Of a DNA stretch of 64,000 nt, positions 11,369-20,182 are shown piece by piece; the stretch's first letter is position 1, and each line of letters opens with the position of its first letter. The notes beneath the pieces were generated by a model. It had not been told where the DNA came from. It saw only the letters and a program-made list of their open reading frames with translations, and made no database searches. Location: contig NZ_JAUCBR010000004.1 in the NCBI RefSeq assembly GCF_034676725.1, positions 573,501 through 637,500 of the forward strand, read 5' to 3'. Source of the DNA: Denitromonas sp. GTDB taxonomy: Bacteria > Pseudomonadota > Gammaproteobacteria > Burkholderiales > Rhodocyclaceae. The position numbers were made by a program, and so were the translations under genes.

Positions 11369-12007
11369 TCAGGGGTTCCAGTGCATGAAGTTGGTCAGCA
11401 GTTGCAACCCGGCGCGCGCGCTCTTCTCGGGGTGGAACTGAACCGCAAAAATGTTATCCCGTGCCACCGCACTGGTAAAGCGCAGGCCGTAATCGGTGTG
11501 GGCGGCAGTTACCGCCGGGTCTTCCGGATCCACATAGTAGCTGTGCACGAAGTAGAACCGGTCACCATCCGGAATGTCGCGCCACAGGGGGTGTTCGCCG
11601 TGGTGCCACACCTCGTTCCAGCCCATGTGCGGCACCTTCAGACGCAGCCCGGCCGCGTCGATCATCTTGTCGTCCGGGAATCGGCGCACCTGGCCGGCGA
11701 AGATGCCCAGCCCGGTCACATCGCCTTCCTGGCTGTGATCGAACAGCATCTGCTGGCCGATGCAGATCCCGAGAAACGGCTTCTGCGCCGCCGCGGCCAC
11801 CACGGCCTGGTGCAGGCCGCGCGCCTCCATCTCGGCCATGCAGTCGGGCATCGCGCCCTGGCCGGGGAAGACCACCCGGTCGGCGCGCATGACCACGTCC
11901 GGGTCATCGGTGACCCGCACCCTGGCGCTGCCCGCGACATGTTCGATCGCCTTTTCGACCGAACGCAGGTTGCCCATGCCGTAGTCGATGACGGCCACAT
12001 CAGTCAT
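11369..12007 (-). CDS. hisH: Imidazole glycerol phosphate synthase, glutaminase subunit
   Basis: Class I glutamine amidotransferase that feeds ammonia to HisF. The 212-residue protein starts MTDVAVIDYGMGN. The nucleophile is C82 in PFLGICIGQQ, and the His/Glu of the triad are in AVQFHPEKS at the C terminus. An in-frame TTG six codons upstream (12025) could extend it, but it has no better ribosome site and family members start at the chosen ATG. It follows hisB after 45 bases. Confidence 0.96.
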   Translation of the reverse strand: MTDVAVIDYGMGNLRSVEKAIEHVAGSARVRVTDDPDVVMRADRVVFPGQGAMPDCMAEMEARGLHQAVVAAAAQKPFLGICIGQQMLFDHSQEGDVTGLGIFAGQVRRFPDDKMIDAAGLRLKVPHMGWNEVWHHGEHPLWRDIPDGDRFYFVHSYYVDPEDPAVTAAHTDYGLRFTSAVARDNIFAVQFHPEKSARAGLQLLTNFMHWNP

Positions 12008-12052
12008 GGTAGTGCTCGCTTGCAAGAACGACGGAAAGAGAAAGGCACCGAG

Positions 12053-12640
12053 TCAGAGCGCGCCCTTGGTCGAGGGCACGACACCGGCCAGGCGGGGGTC
12101 GACTTCGGCAGCGGCGCGCAGCGCGCGGCCGAAGGCCTTGAAGATGGTCTCGCACTGGTGGTGGGCATTGTCGCCGCGCAGATTGTCGATATGCAGCGAC
12201 ACGCCGGCGTGATTGACGAAACCCTGGAAGAACTCGCGCGCCAGGTCGACATCGAAATTGCCGATGCGTGCGCGGGTGTACTCGACGAAATAGTGCAGCC
12301 CGGGGCGGCCGGAGAAATCGACCACCACGCGCGACAGCGCCTCGTCGAGCGGCACATAGGCATGGCCGTAGCGGCGGATGCCTTTCTTGTCGCCCAGCGC
12401 CTTGGCAAAGGCCTGGCCCAGGGTGATGCCGACATCCTCGACGGTGTGATGGTCGTCGATGTGCGTGTCGCCGTCGCAGGTGATGGCCAGGTCGATGACG
12501 CCATGGCGGGCGATCTGGTCGAGCATGTGGTCGAGGAAAGGCACGCCGGTGTTCAGCTCGGCGGCGCCGGTGCCATCGAGGTTGATGCGCACCGAAATCT
12601 TGGTTTCGAGGGTGTTACGGGTAACGTCCGCTTGCCGCAT
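12053..12640 (-). CDS. hisB: Imidazoleglycerol-phosphate dehydratase
   Basis: Dehydrates IGP to imidazole acetol phosphate with a di-manganese site. The 195-residue length is that of the monofunctional enzyme, without the phosphatase domain of enterobacterial HisB. Metal motifs HIDDHHTVED and the second DNAHHQCETIFKAF are present. The start at ATG 12640 (MRQADVTRNTLETK) matches the family; the frame is open upstream but shows no homology. It is divergent from hisC across 112 bases. On its strand that gap has a TATCAT preceded at 17 bases by GACAAA, a weak candidate promoter. Confidence 0.95.
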   Translation of the reverse strand: MRQADVTRNTLETKISVRINLDGTGAAELNTGVPFLDHMLDQIARHGVIDLAITCDGDTHIDDHHTVEDVGITLGQAFAKALGDKKGIRRYGHAYVPLDEALSRVVVDFSGRPGLHYFVEYTRARIGNFDVDLAREFFQGFVNHAGVSLHIDNLRGDNAHHQCETIFKAFGRALRAAAEVDPRLAGVVPSTKGAL

Positions 12641-12752
12641 GATGAGGGCTTCCGGGCGCGTTCGCCCCCGGCCAATGCTGGTGGTTAAGGCGGTCATGAT
12701 ACCATCGCCCACGCCGAGTTTGTCTCTTTCACTGCCCGCCAAAACCCACGCC

Positions 12753-13808
12753 ATGAGCCGATTCTGGAGCGACACCGCCCGCCGCCTGACCCCCTATGTC
12801 CCGGGCGAACAACCCAAGCTGGACAAGCTGGTCAAGCTCAACACCAACGAGAGCCCCTACGGCCCCTCGCCGCGCGCCATCGAAGCCATCGCGCAGGCGG
12901 CCAGCGAAGACCTGCGCCGTTATCCCGACCCGAATTCTGACGCGCTCAAGGCCGCACTGGCCCGCTACCACAGCGTGGCGCCAGCGCAGGTGTTCGTCGG
13001 CAATGGCTCGGACGAGGTGCTGGCGCATGCCTTTGTCGCCCTGCTCAAGCACGACGCGCCGCTGCGCTTTCCGGACATCACCTACAGCTTCTACCCGGTA
13101 TATTGCGGGCTGTTCGGCATCGCATCGACGGCGATCCCGCTGACCGACACGCTCGAGATCGATCCGGCGGACTATGCCGGCGGCAGCGGCCCGATCATTT
13201 TCCCCAACCCCAACGCCCCGACCGGCCGGCTGCTACCGCTGGCCACCATCGCGCAGATCCTGGCCGCCAACCCGGGCGTGCCGGTGGTGATCGACGAGGC
13301 CTACATCGATTACGGCGGCGAATCGGCCATCCCGCTGGTCGACAGCCACCCCAACCTGCTGGTCACCCGCACCTTTTCCAAATCCCGCGCGCTGGCCGGG
13401 CTGCGGGTTGGCTATGCGGTCGGCAGCGCCGAGCTGGTCGAGGGCCTCGAGCGAGTCAAGAACAGCTTCAACTCCTACCCGCTGGGCCGCCCGGCGCAGG
13501 CCGGCGCGATTGCCTCGGTGGAAGACGAGCCGCATTTTCGCGACAGCTGCGCCCGCGTCATCGCCAGCCGCGAGTGGCTCGACCGTGCCCTGACCGACCT
13601 CGGTTTCGAGGTGCTGCCCTCGGGGGCCAACTTCGTCTTCGCCCGCCACCCAAAGCACGCCGGCGCCACGCTGGCGGCCGCACTGCGCGAACGGGCGATC
13701 ATCGTGCGCCACTTCAAGCTGCCGCGCATCGACGACTACCTGCGCATCACGGTCGGCACCGACGAGGAGTGCGAGGCACTGGTCGACGCACTCAAAACGC
13801 TGGTGTAA
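12753..13808 (+). CDS. hisC: Histidinol-phosphate aminotransferase, inverted relative to the his operon
   Basis: PLP-dependent class I/II aminotransferase converting imidazole acetol phosphate to histidinol phosphate. The 351-residue protein has the family N terminus (LNTNESPYGPSP), the PLP-binding Asp in VIDEAYIDY, the Schiff-base lysine K210 in TRTFSKSRALAGLR, and the C-terminal RITVGTDEE arginine motif. The start ATG 12753 gives MSRFWSDTARR; the open frame upstream is antisense to hisB. Unusually it is on the plus strand while every other his gene here is on the minus strand. It therefore needs its own promoter in the 112-base hisB-hisC gap. It converges on hisD. Confidence 0.96.
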   Translation: MSRFWSDTARRLTPYVPGEQPKLDKLVKLNTNESPYGPSPRAIEAIAQAASEDLRRYPDPNSDALKAALARYHSVAPAQVFVGNGSDEVLAHAFVALLKHDAPLRFPDITYSFYPVYCGLFGIASTAIPLTDTLEIDPADYAGGSGPIIFPNPNAPTGRLLPLATIAQILAANPGVPVVIDEAYIDYGGESAIPLVDSHPNLLVTRTFSKSRALAGLRVGYAVGSAELVEGLERVKNSFNSYPLGRPAQAGAIASVEDEPHFRDSCARVIASREWLDRALTDLGFEVLPSGANFVFARHPKHAGATLAAALRERAIIVRHFKLPRIDDYLRITVGTDEECEALVDALKTLV

Positions 13809-13826
13809 GCCCGACGGCGTCAACGA

Positions 13827-13852
13827 CAACAGGCCGCAGCAGCGGCCTGTTG
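13827..13852 (+). terminator. Stem-loop after hisC
   Basis: Perfect 11-bp stem (13827-13837 with 13842-13852) and a 4-base loop, starting 19 bases after the hisC stop. There is no T run, so it may end transcription only weakly or may stabilise the hisC 3' end. Confidence 0.55.
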
Positions 13853-13881
13853 TGCGATCTGGGCAAGCCGAATCAGCCTGC

Positions 13882-14012
13882 CGTAGCCCGGATGCAGCGC
13901 AGCGGAATCCGGGGCCACCGGCCCGGTCGGGCACACCGCCCCGCATCGAAAAACCCTTCCCGACCACCACACCGGCCCCGGATTCCGGCCTGCGGCCTGC
14001 GTCCGGGCTACG
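13882..14012. repeat. REP-like inverted repeat between hisC and hisD
   Basis: Two related arms in opposite orientation, about 13882-13914 and 13974-14012. Each has the core GTAGCCCGGA...TCCGG seen in widespread proteobacterial REP-like intergenic palindromes. The spacer is about 60 bases. The right arm covers the hisD stop codon. No further copy of the core was noticed in the window. It sits between two convergent genes, the usual place for such elements. Confidence 0.75.
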
Positions 14013-15315
14013 CTTTCACCCGATACCGCGCCGACGCCGCGTGCGCCTGCAGGCCCTCGCCGTCGGCGAGCGTGGCGGCGATCGGGCCGAGCGTCTGTGC
14101 GCCGGCCTCGGACACCTGAATCAGGCTGGTGCGCTTCTGGAAGTCATACACCCCCAGCGGCGAGGAGAAGCGCGCGCTGCGCATGGTGGGCAGCACATGG
14201 TTCGGCCCGGCGCAGTAGTCGCCCAGCGCCTCGACCGACCAGTGGCCGACAAAGATCGCACCGGCGTGGCGGATCTTGCCGATCCAGTCTTCGGCGTTTT
14301 CCATCGACAGCTCAAGGTGCTCGGGCGCGATGCGGTTGGCGATGGCGCAAGCCTCGTCCAGATCGCGGACATGGATCAGCGCACCGCGGTTGGCCAGCGA
14401 GGTGGCAATGGTCTGGCGGCGCGGCATCTCGGGCAGCAGCTTGGCGATGGAGGCCGCCACCGCGTCGATGAAAGCGGCGTCGGTGCACAGCAAAATCGAC
14501 TGCGCCAGGTCGTCATGCTCGGCCTGGGCAAAGAGGTCCATGGCCACCCAGTCGGGGTTGCCGCTGCCGTCGGAGATGACCAGCACTTCGGACGGGCCGG
14601 CGACCATGTCGATACCGACGGTGCCGAACACGCGCCGCTTGGCCGAGGCCACATAGGCATTGCCCGGCCCGACGATCTTGTCCACCTGCGGGATGGTCTG
14701 CGTGCCGTAGGCCAGTGCGGCGACGGCCTGGGCGCCACCGATGGTGAACACGCGATCGACGCCAGTGATGGCGGCGGCGGCCAGCACCAGCGGGTTGCGC
14801 TCGCCGTCCGGCGTCGGCACCACCATGATCAGCTCGCCCACGCCGGCCACCTTGGCCGGGATCGCGTTCATCAGCACCGAACTGGGGTAGGACGCGCGCC
14901 CGCCCGGCACATACAGGCCGACGCGGTCGAGTGCGGTGACGATCTGGCCCAGACGCGTGCCGTCGGCCTCGGTGTAGTCCCAGGATTCGGCGATCTGGCG
15001 GCGGTGATAGGCCTCGACCCGGCCGGCGGCCACTTCGAGGGCGGTGCGCTGCACCTCGGGCAGGGTCGCCAGGGCATCTTCGAGCACATGACGCGGCAAC
15101 TCCAGCGCCGACATGTGATTGACGTCGAGCCGGTCAAAACGGCGGGTGTAGTCGATCACCGCGGGGTCGCCGACCGTGCGCACCGCGGCGAGGATGTCGG
15201 TGACCGCGTTTTCGATCTGCGTGTCGGTGCCGCTCTCGAAGGCCAGCAAGGCGTCGAGCGTGGCGAGAAAATCGGGCGTGCGGGAATCGAGACGGCGGAT
15301 CTGCGCAGCGTTCAT
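14008..15315 (-). CDS. hisD: Histidinol dehydrogenase
   Basis: Zn2+- and NAD-dependent enzyme for the last two oxidations to histidine. The 435-residue protein has the NAD/zinc motif segment FAQAEHDDLAQS, the signature DEACAIANRIAPEHLEL, and GPNHVLPT near the C terminus. The start ATG 15315 overlaps the hisG stop (ATGA). The open frame further upstream lies over hisG and is not used. The stop codon is inside the right arm of a REP-like palindrome. In related bacteria hisC would follow directly; here it lies opposite. Confidence 0.97.
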   Translation of the reverse strand: MNAAQIRRLDSRTPDFLATLDALLAFESGTDTQIENAVTDILAAVRTVGDPAVIDYTRRFDRLDVNHMSALELPRHVLEDALATLPEVQRTALEVAAGRVEAYHRRQIAESWDYTEADGTRLGQIVTALDRVGLYVPGGRASYPSSVLMNAIPAKVAGVGELIMVVPTPDGERNPLVLAAAAITGVDRVFTIGGAQAVAALAYGTQTIPQVDKIVGPGNAYVASAKRRVFGTVGIDMVAGPSEVLVISDGSGNPDWVAMDLFAQAEHDDLAQSILLCTDAAFIDAVAASIAKLLPEMPRRQTIATSLANRGALIHVRDLDEACAIANRIAPEHLELSMENAEDWIGKIRHAGAIFVGHWSVEALGDYCAGPNHVLPTMRSARFSSPLGVYDFQKRTSLIQVSEAGAQTLGPIAATLADGEGLQAHAASARYRVKA

Positions 15316-15956
15316 GGCTTGACGGCTCCGGCAAAGGCATCGATGACCGGCTGCAGCAGCGCGCGCTTGACCTTGAGCGCGGCCTGGTTGACCACCAGCC
15401 GGGAGCTGATCGTGGTGATGTCTTCGACCGCTTCGAGGTTGTTGGCGCGCAAGGTGTTGCCGGTGGAGACCAGGTCGACGATCGCGTCGGACAGGCCGAC
15501 CAGCGGCGCCAGCTCCATCGAGCCGTAGAGCTTGATCAGGTCGACGTGCACACCCTTGCTGGCGAAATGCTCGCGCGCGATCTTGGTGTACTTGGTGGCC
15601 ACGCGGATGCGGCTGCCCGGCTGCGACGCGCGGGCGTAGTCGAAGCCCTTGCGCACCGCCACGCACACCCGACAGCGCGCAATGTTCAGGTCCAGCGGCT
15701 GATACAGGCCGGCGCCGCCATGCTCGATGAGCACGTCGCGCCCGGCAATGCCGAGGTCGGCCGCGCCGTACTGCACATAGGTCGGCGTGTCGCTGGCGCG
15801 CACGATGACCAGCTGCACATCCGGCCGGTTGGTGCCGATGATCAGCTTGCGCGACTTCTCCGGATCGTCGGTCGGCGTAATACCCGCCGCCGCCAACAGC
15901 GGCAGCGTCTCTTCGAAGATGCGACCCTTGGACAGGGCGATCGTGATGCCGGACAC
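15312..15956 (-). CDS. hisG: ATP phosphoribosyltransferase, short form
   Basis: First, committed step of histidine biosynthesis: PRPP plus ATP to phosphoribosyl-ATP. At 214 residues it is the short HisG(S), lacking the C-terminal regulatory domain. This form needs the HisRS-like partner HisZ for activity and feedback control. hisZ is not in the window. The N terminus ITIALSKGRIFEE and the PRPP-loop region DAIVDLVSTGNTLRANNL are typical. It follows murA after 44 bases and is coupled to hisD by a stop/start overlap. Confidence 0.96.
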   Translation of the reverse strand: MSGITIALSKGRIFEETLPLLAAAGITPTDDPEKSRKLIIGTNRPDVQLVIVRASDTPTYVQYGAADLGIAGRDVLIEHGGAGLYQPLDLNIARCRVCVAVRKGFDYARASQPGSRIRVATKYTKIAREHFASKGVHVDLIKLYGSMELAPLVGLSDAIVDLVSTGNTLRANNLEAVEDITTISSRLVVNQAALKVKRALLQPVIDAFAGAVKP

Positions 15957-16000
15957 AGGGATTCCTTGAATTCGTCCAAAAACCGGATTTTACCGGAGCC

Positions 16001-17257
16001 TCAGGCCTGCCGCCTGACCTGCGCGCCCAGCGCGCTGAGTTTCTGCTCCAGATGCTCGTAACCGCGATCGAGGTGGTAGATGCGCTCGATCAGGGTCTCG
16101 CCCTCGGCCACCAGGCCGGCCACCACCAGACTGGCAGAGGCACGCAGATCGGTGGCCATCACGGTCGCGCCATCGAGGCGCGCCACACCGGTCACCACGG
16201 CGGTGTTGCCGTCGATGCGGATCTCGGCGCCCAAGCGCTGCAGCTCGACCGCGTGCATGAAGCGGTTTTCGAAAATCGTCTCGCGAATCACCGCCGTGCC
16301 CTCGGCCACGCAATTGATGGCCATGAACTGCGCCTGCATGTCGGTCGGAAAGGCGGGGTACGGCGCGGTGCGCAGGCTGACGGCCTTGAGGCGTTGCGGC
16401 GCACACAGACGGATCTCGTCGCGCTCGACATCGATCTCGCAACCGGCGTCGAGCAGCTTGTCGACCACGATATCGAGATAGGCCGAGGAGGTGCCGGTGA
16501 GGCGAATATCGCCGCCGGTGGCTGCCGCCGCACACAGGTAGGTGCCGGTCTCGATGCGGTCGGGCATGATCTGGTGGGTCGCGCCATGCAGCGCGTCCAC
16601 GCCCTGCACCCGGATCACATCGGTGCCGGCGCCAGAGATGCGTGCGCCCATGGCCATCAGGCACTTCGCCAGATCGACCACCTCGGGCTCGCGCGCGGCG
16701 TTTTCGATCACCGTCTCGCCATCGGCCAGGCAGGCCGCCATCATCAGGTTTTCGGTGCCGGTCACGGTGACCATGTCGGTGAACAGCCGGGCGCCCTTCA
16801 GGCGGGAGACTTCGGCATGGATGTCACCATGCTCGACCTTGACCTGCGCGCCCATGGCCTGCAGACCCTTGATGTGCTGATCCACCGGTCGCGCACCAAT
16901 CGCGCAACCACCGGGCAGACTCACCCGCGCTTCGCCAAAACGGGCCACCAGCGGGCCGAGCACCAGAATGGAGGCGCGCATGGTCTTGACCCGCTCGTAC
17001 GGGGCGACCGGGTTGTTCAGCTCGCCGGCGTCCAGCGTGACCGTGCCGGCCGCTTCATCGCGGTCGATCTTCACGCCCATCTGGGCGATCAGCGCGAGCA
17101 GCGTGCGGATGTCCTGCAGCTGCGGCACATTGGTGAAGGTCACCGGCTCGCGCGTGAGCAAGGCCGCGCACAAAATCGGCAGCGCCGCGTTTTTGGCGCC
17201 GGAGATGCGCGCCTCACCGGTCAGGCGCGTGCCGCCGGTAATCAGCAGTTTGTCCAT
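16001..17257 (-). CDS. murA: UDP-N-acetylglucosamine 1-carboxyvinyltransferase
   Basis: First committed step of peptidoglycan synthesis: transfers enolpyruvate from PEP to UDP-GlcNAc; target of fosfomycin. The 418-residue length is standard. ISGAKNAALP (K23) and the fosfomycin-sensitive Cys C118 in SLPGGCAIGARP are visible, as are the PTDMQAQFMA and ENRFMHAVEL segments. It sits 6 bases after ibaG, and the ibaG-murA-hisG order is common in betaproteobacteria. Confidence 0.97.
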   Translation of the reverse strand: MDKLLITGGTRLTGEARISGAKNAALPILCAALLTREPVTFTNVPQLQDIRTLLALIAQMGVKIDRDEAAGTVTLDAGELNNPVAPYERVKTMRASILVLGPLVARFGEARVSLPGGCAIGARPVDQHIKGLQAMGAQVKVEHGDIHAEVSRLKGARLFTDMVTVTGTENLMMAACLADGETVIENAAREPEVVDLAKCLMAMGARISGAGTDVIRVQGVDALHGATHQIMPDRIETGTYLCAAAATGGDIRLTGTSSAYLDIVVDKLLDAGCEIDVERDEIRLCAPQRLKAVSLRTAPYPAFPTDMQAQFMAINCVAEGTAVIRETIFENRFMHAVELQRLGAEIRIDGNTAVVTGVARLDGATVMATDLRASASLVVAGLVAEGETLIERIYHLDRGYEHLEQKLSALGAQVRRQA

Positions 17258-17263
17258 GCGCGC

Positions 17264-17521
17264 TTACAGTCCCAGTTCCTGGCGCACCGTGGCCCACTGC
17301 TCGGGCGTGTAGGTCTGCAGTTGCAGGGCGTGGATTTCGTTACCCATCAGCGGCCCGAGCGTGGCATAGACCGCCTGGTGCTGGCGCACCTTGGGCTTGC
17401 CGGCGAACTCGGCGCTGACCACCACGCCGGTAAAGTGGACGCCGTCGTCGCCCTGGATCTGGACGAATTCGCAGGGCAGGCCCTGCTGGATCAGGCGGGT
17501 GATTTCGGTGGCTTCAAACAT
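17264..17521 (-). CDS. BolA/IbaG-family protein
   Basis: Small BolA-fold protein (85 residues) of the IbaG/YrbA type. Such proteins partner monothiol glutaredoxins in iron-sulfur cluster or iron handling and are linked to acid stress. The motif region KVRQHQAVYATLGPLMGNEIHALQL carries the conserved His and the helix-turn of BolA. Like E. coli ibaG it lies directly upstream of murA (6-base gap) and downstream of an mla cluster. Confidence 0.9.
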   Translation of the reverse strand: MFEATEITRLIQQGLPCEFVQIQGDDGVHFTGVVVSAEFAGKPKVRQHQAVYATLGPLMGNEIHALQLQTYTPEQWATVRQELGL

Positions 17522-17575
17522 GTGAATACTTCCTGCAGCGATCGATCAGATCGCGAATGGTAAGGCATCGGGCGC

Positions 17576-18352
17576 TCAGGCGCGCAACTTGTAGCCGCGC
17601 GCAAGCATCGACAGGGTGAGGATGGCGAGCACGACAAAGCAGGCCAGGACCACGCCCAGACTGATCCACGGCGACACATCCGACTGGCCGAAGAAGCCGT
17701 AGCGGAAGCCGTCGATCATGTAGAAAAACGGGTTCAGGTGCGACACCGTCTGCCACACCGGCGGCAGCGAGTGGATCGAGTAGAACACACCGGAGAGCAT
17801 GGTCAGCGGCATGATGAGAAAGTTCTGGAAGGCCGAGAGCTGGTCGAACTTGTCGGCCCAGATGCCGGCGATCATGCCGAAAGACGCGAGGATGGCGCCG
17901 CCGAGCAAGGCAAAGGCGATGATCCAGCCCGGCGCCACGACCGGCAGCGAGACCATCAGCAGCGACACCGCGATCACCCCCACACCAACGAAGGCGCCGC
18001 GCACGATGGCGGCCAGCACGTAGGCGGCGAAGAACTCGCGGTAGCTGATCGGCGGCAGCAGCATGAACACGATGTTGCCGGTGATCTTGCTCTGGATGAG
18101 CGAGGATGAGGTATTGGCAAAGGCGTTCTGCAGCACCGACATCATCACCAGGCCGGGCACCAGGAACACGGTGTAGGGCACATCGCCATAGACCGTGACA
18201 TGGCGGTCGAGCACATGCGAGAAGATCAGCAGGTAGAGCACGGCGGTGAGCACCGGCGCGCCCACGGTCTGGAAGGAGACCTTCCAGAAACGCAGGATCT
18301 CCTTGTACAGCAGGGTGCGGAAGCCAGCGAAGCGGACGGTCTCAGGCGTCAT
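17576..18352 (-). CDS. ABC-2 type transporter permease (YadH-like)
   Basis: Inner-membrane permease of an ABC-2 exporter, 258 residues with six predicted helices. The typical segment LPPISYREFFAAYVLAA and the family loop MLSGVFYSIHSLPPVWQ place it with YadH/DrrB-type permeases. The substrate is unknown. It overlaps its ATPase gene by 11 bases. Its position between mlaB and ibaG-murA suggests an envelope role, but nothing in the sequence shows the cargo. Confidence 0.9.
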   Translation of the reverse strand: MTPETVRFAGFRTLLYKEILRFWKVSFQTVGAPVLTAVLYLLIFSHVLDRHVTVYGDVPYTVFLVPGLVMMSVLQNAFANTSSSLIQSKITGNIVFMLLPPISYREFFAAYVLAAIVRGAFVGVGVIAVSLLMVSLPVVAPGWIIAFALLGGAILASFGMIAGIWADKFDQLSAFQNFLIMPLTMLSGVFYSIHSLPPVWQTVSHLNPFFYMIDGFRYGFFGQSDVSPWISLGVVLACFVVLAILTLSMLARGYKLRA

Positions 18353-19241
18353 GCATCACCCCCATGAAGACCTTTTCGAGGTCCGGTTCGCCGAGCACCA
18401 TCTCTTCGATCTGCCCGCCGGTGAGGCGGATGCGCGAGAGCATGTCCTCAACCTCGCCATAGGACTCGAAGGGAATCTCCACCCAGCCGTGTCCGGCATC
18501 GCGCGCTCCGGGCAGGAAGTCGAGGCCGATCGGCGCGCCGAGGCGCACCCGCAGAGTGTGCGAAGTAAAGCGCTTGAGCAGGTTGTCGGTGGTGTCGAGC
18601 GCCACCACCCGCCCCGCCTTGAGCATGGCGATGCGGTTGCACAGGGTCTGCGCTTCTTCCAGGTAATGCGTGGTCAGCACGATGGTGTGGCCGTCGGCAT
18701 TGAGCCGGCGGATGAACTGCCACAGCCCCTGGCGCAACTCCACATCCACGCCCGCGGTGGGCTCGTCGAGCACGATCACCGGCGGGCGATGCACCAGCGC
18801 CTGCGCCACCAGCACCCGCCGCTTCATGCCGCCCGAGAGCATGCGCATGTTGGCGTTGGCCTTGTGGGTGAGGTCGAGGCTGGCGAGGATCTCGTCGATC
18901 CAGGCGTCGTTGCGGCGGATGCCGAAATAACCCGACTGCAGGCGCAGTGCTTCGCGCACGGTGAAGAAGGGGTCGAACACCAGTTCCTGCGGCACCACGC
19001 CAAGCTTGCGCCGCGCCTGGCGGTAGTCGGCCACCACGTCGTGACCCATCACCGCCAGCGAGCCCTCGTCGACCCGCGTCAGACCGGCCAGTGCGGAGAT
19101 CAGCGTGGTCTTGCCGGCGCCATTGGGGCCGAGCAGGCCGAAGAATTCGCCCTGGCAGACCGCCAGATCCACCCCGTCGAGCGCCTTGAGCGCGCCATAA
19201 CGCTTGCGCACCCCGGCAATGCGAATCGCCGCGTCGCTCAT
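18342..19241 (-). CDS. ABC transporter ATP-binding protein (YadG-like)
   Basis: ATPase partner of the ABC-2 permease that follows. The 299-residue protein has Walker A GPNGAGKTTLI (near residue 40), the signature LSGGMKRRVLVAQAL, Walker B IVLDEPTAGVD and the H-loop TTHYLEEA. The extra C-terminal 80 residues (ITGGQIEEMVLGEPDLEKVF-like end) are typical of DrrA/YadG exporters. The start at 19241 overlaps mlaB by 4 bases. Confidence 0.92.
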   Translation of the reverse strand: MSDAAIRIAGVRKRYGALKALDGVDLAVCQGEFFGLLGPNGAGKTTLISALAGLTRVDEGSLAVMGHDVVADYRQARRKLGVVPQELVFDPFFTVREALRLQSGYFGIRRNDAWIDEILASLDLTHKANANMRMLSGGMKRRVLVAQALVHRPPVIVLDEPTAGVDVELRQGLWQFIRRLNADGHTIVLTTHYLEEAQTLCNRIAMLKAGRVVALDTTDNLLKRFTSHTLRVRLGAPIGLDFLPGARDAGHGWVEIPFESYGEVEDMLSRIRLTGGQIEEMVLGEPDLEKVFMGVMHDA

Positions 19242-19534
19242 GCGCCAGGCGCCGCCTCGTCCAGGGGTAACAGGTCGGTCACGCCGTAGAGGTCGGCCAG
19301 ACTGCGCAAACCGGCCGGCATGCCGACGATATCGAGCGCCTGCCCGCGCCGGGCCACCTCGCGCACGATGTCGAGCAGCAAGGCCAGTCCGGCCGAATCG
19401 GCCTGGGGCACGCCCGACAGGTCGACGCGCAACACGCCATCGGCCACCGCGCGGCGCGCCTCGGCCAACGCCGCCCCCGCCGTCTCCAGCGTCAGGGGGC
19501 CGGTGGGCCGCCAGCCGGGCGTACCTGCCGTCAC
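19238..19534 (-). CDS. mlaB: STAS-domain lipid transport protein MlaB
   Basis: Cytoplasmic STAS-domain subunit that stabilises the MlaFE ATPase complex. 98 residues, with the STAS core DLSGVPQADSAGLALLLDIV, which includes the conserved Asp-Ser-x-Gly loop. It overlaps mlaC upstream and the ABC ATPase gene downstream by 4 bases each. The gene sits at the end of mlaFEDACB, which supports this rather than an anti-sigma antagonist role. Confidence 0.9.
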   Translation of the reverse strand: MTAGTPGWRPTGPLTLETAGAALAEARRAVADGVLRVDLSGVPQADSAGLALLLDIVREVARRGQALDIVGMPAGLRSLADLYGVTDLLPLDEAAPGA

Positions 19535-20160
19535 TTGGCGGGTCCGGCCAGCGTGTCGTTCTTGGCCTCGAGCGCCTTGATCAGGCCGTCGATGCCGCCG
19601 CTGCGGATCTCGGAGGCAAACGAGCTGCGGTAGTTGGTCACCAGCGACACGCCGGCCACGATCACGTCGTAGACCTTCCAGTTCTCGCCCTGCTTCTCGA
19701 GCGCGTAGTCGATCTCGACCGGTTTGGCGCCCGGCTGACGCACCTCGGTGCGCACCGTCACATCGGTGTCGCCGGCTTTGGCCCGCAGCGGCTTGAAGTC
19801 AATCTGCTGGTCGCGGTACTGGGTCAGCGCGTTGGAATAGGTGCGCACCAGCAGCGTGCGGAACTCGCCGATCAGGCGGTCGCGCTGCGCCGGGGTGGCC
19901 TGGCGCCAGTCGCGGCCAACGGCCAGCGAGGTCATGATGCGAAAATCGAAATGCGGCAACACCTTCTCGTCGACCAGGGCCGCGGCCCGCGAGGCATCAC
20001 CCGACTGGATCGCCTCGTCCTGGCGCACGATCTCGAGCACTTCGTCCATCACCGTGCGCACCAGCGCATCGGGCGACGGTGCCGCCCAGGCGCTCATGCT
20101 CATCAGCCACACCAGCCCGGTCATCAGGGCTTTCCGTCCAAACATGTTCATTCCTGCCAA
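19531..20160 (-). CDS. mlaC: Periplasmic phospholipid-binding protein MlaC
   Basis: Soluble carrier that shuttles phospholipid between the outer-membrane MlaA complex and the inner-membrane MlaFEDB complex. 209 residues with a signal peptide (to about residue 26, AWA|AP). The Tol-Tol-Ttg2/MlaC domain shows RDWRQATPAQRDRLIGEFRT and YRSSFASEIRSGGIDGLI. It starts 22 bases after mlaA and overlaps mlaB by 4 bases. Confidence 0.95.
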   Translation of the reverse strand: MAGMNMFGRKALMTGLVWLMSMSAWAAPSPDALVRTVMDEVLEIVRQDEAIQSGDASRAAALVDEKVLPHFDFRIMTSLAVGRDWRQATPAQRDRLIGEFRTLLVRTYSNALTQYRDQQIDFKPLRAKAGDTDVTVRTEVRQPGAKPVEIDYALEKQGENWKVYDVIVAGVSLVTNYRSSFASEIRSGGIDGLIKALEAKNDTLAGPAK

Positions 20161-20182
20161 TTCTCGTGTTCTCGTTGATTCA

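Noticed and set aside
12008..12025. Upstream TTG start for hisH
   Set aside because: No better ribosome site and family members begin at MTDVAVIDYG.
13809..14007. CRISPR-like repeat at the hisC-hisD gap
   Set aside because: Only two arms in inverted orientation, no regular spacers and no cas genes; it fits a REP-like palindrome.
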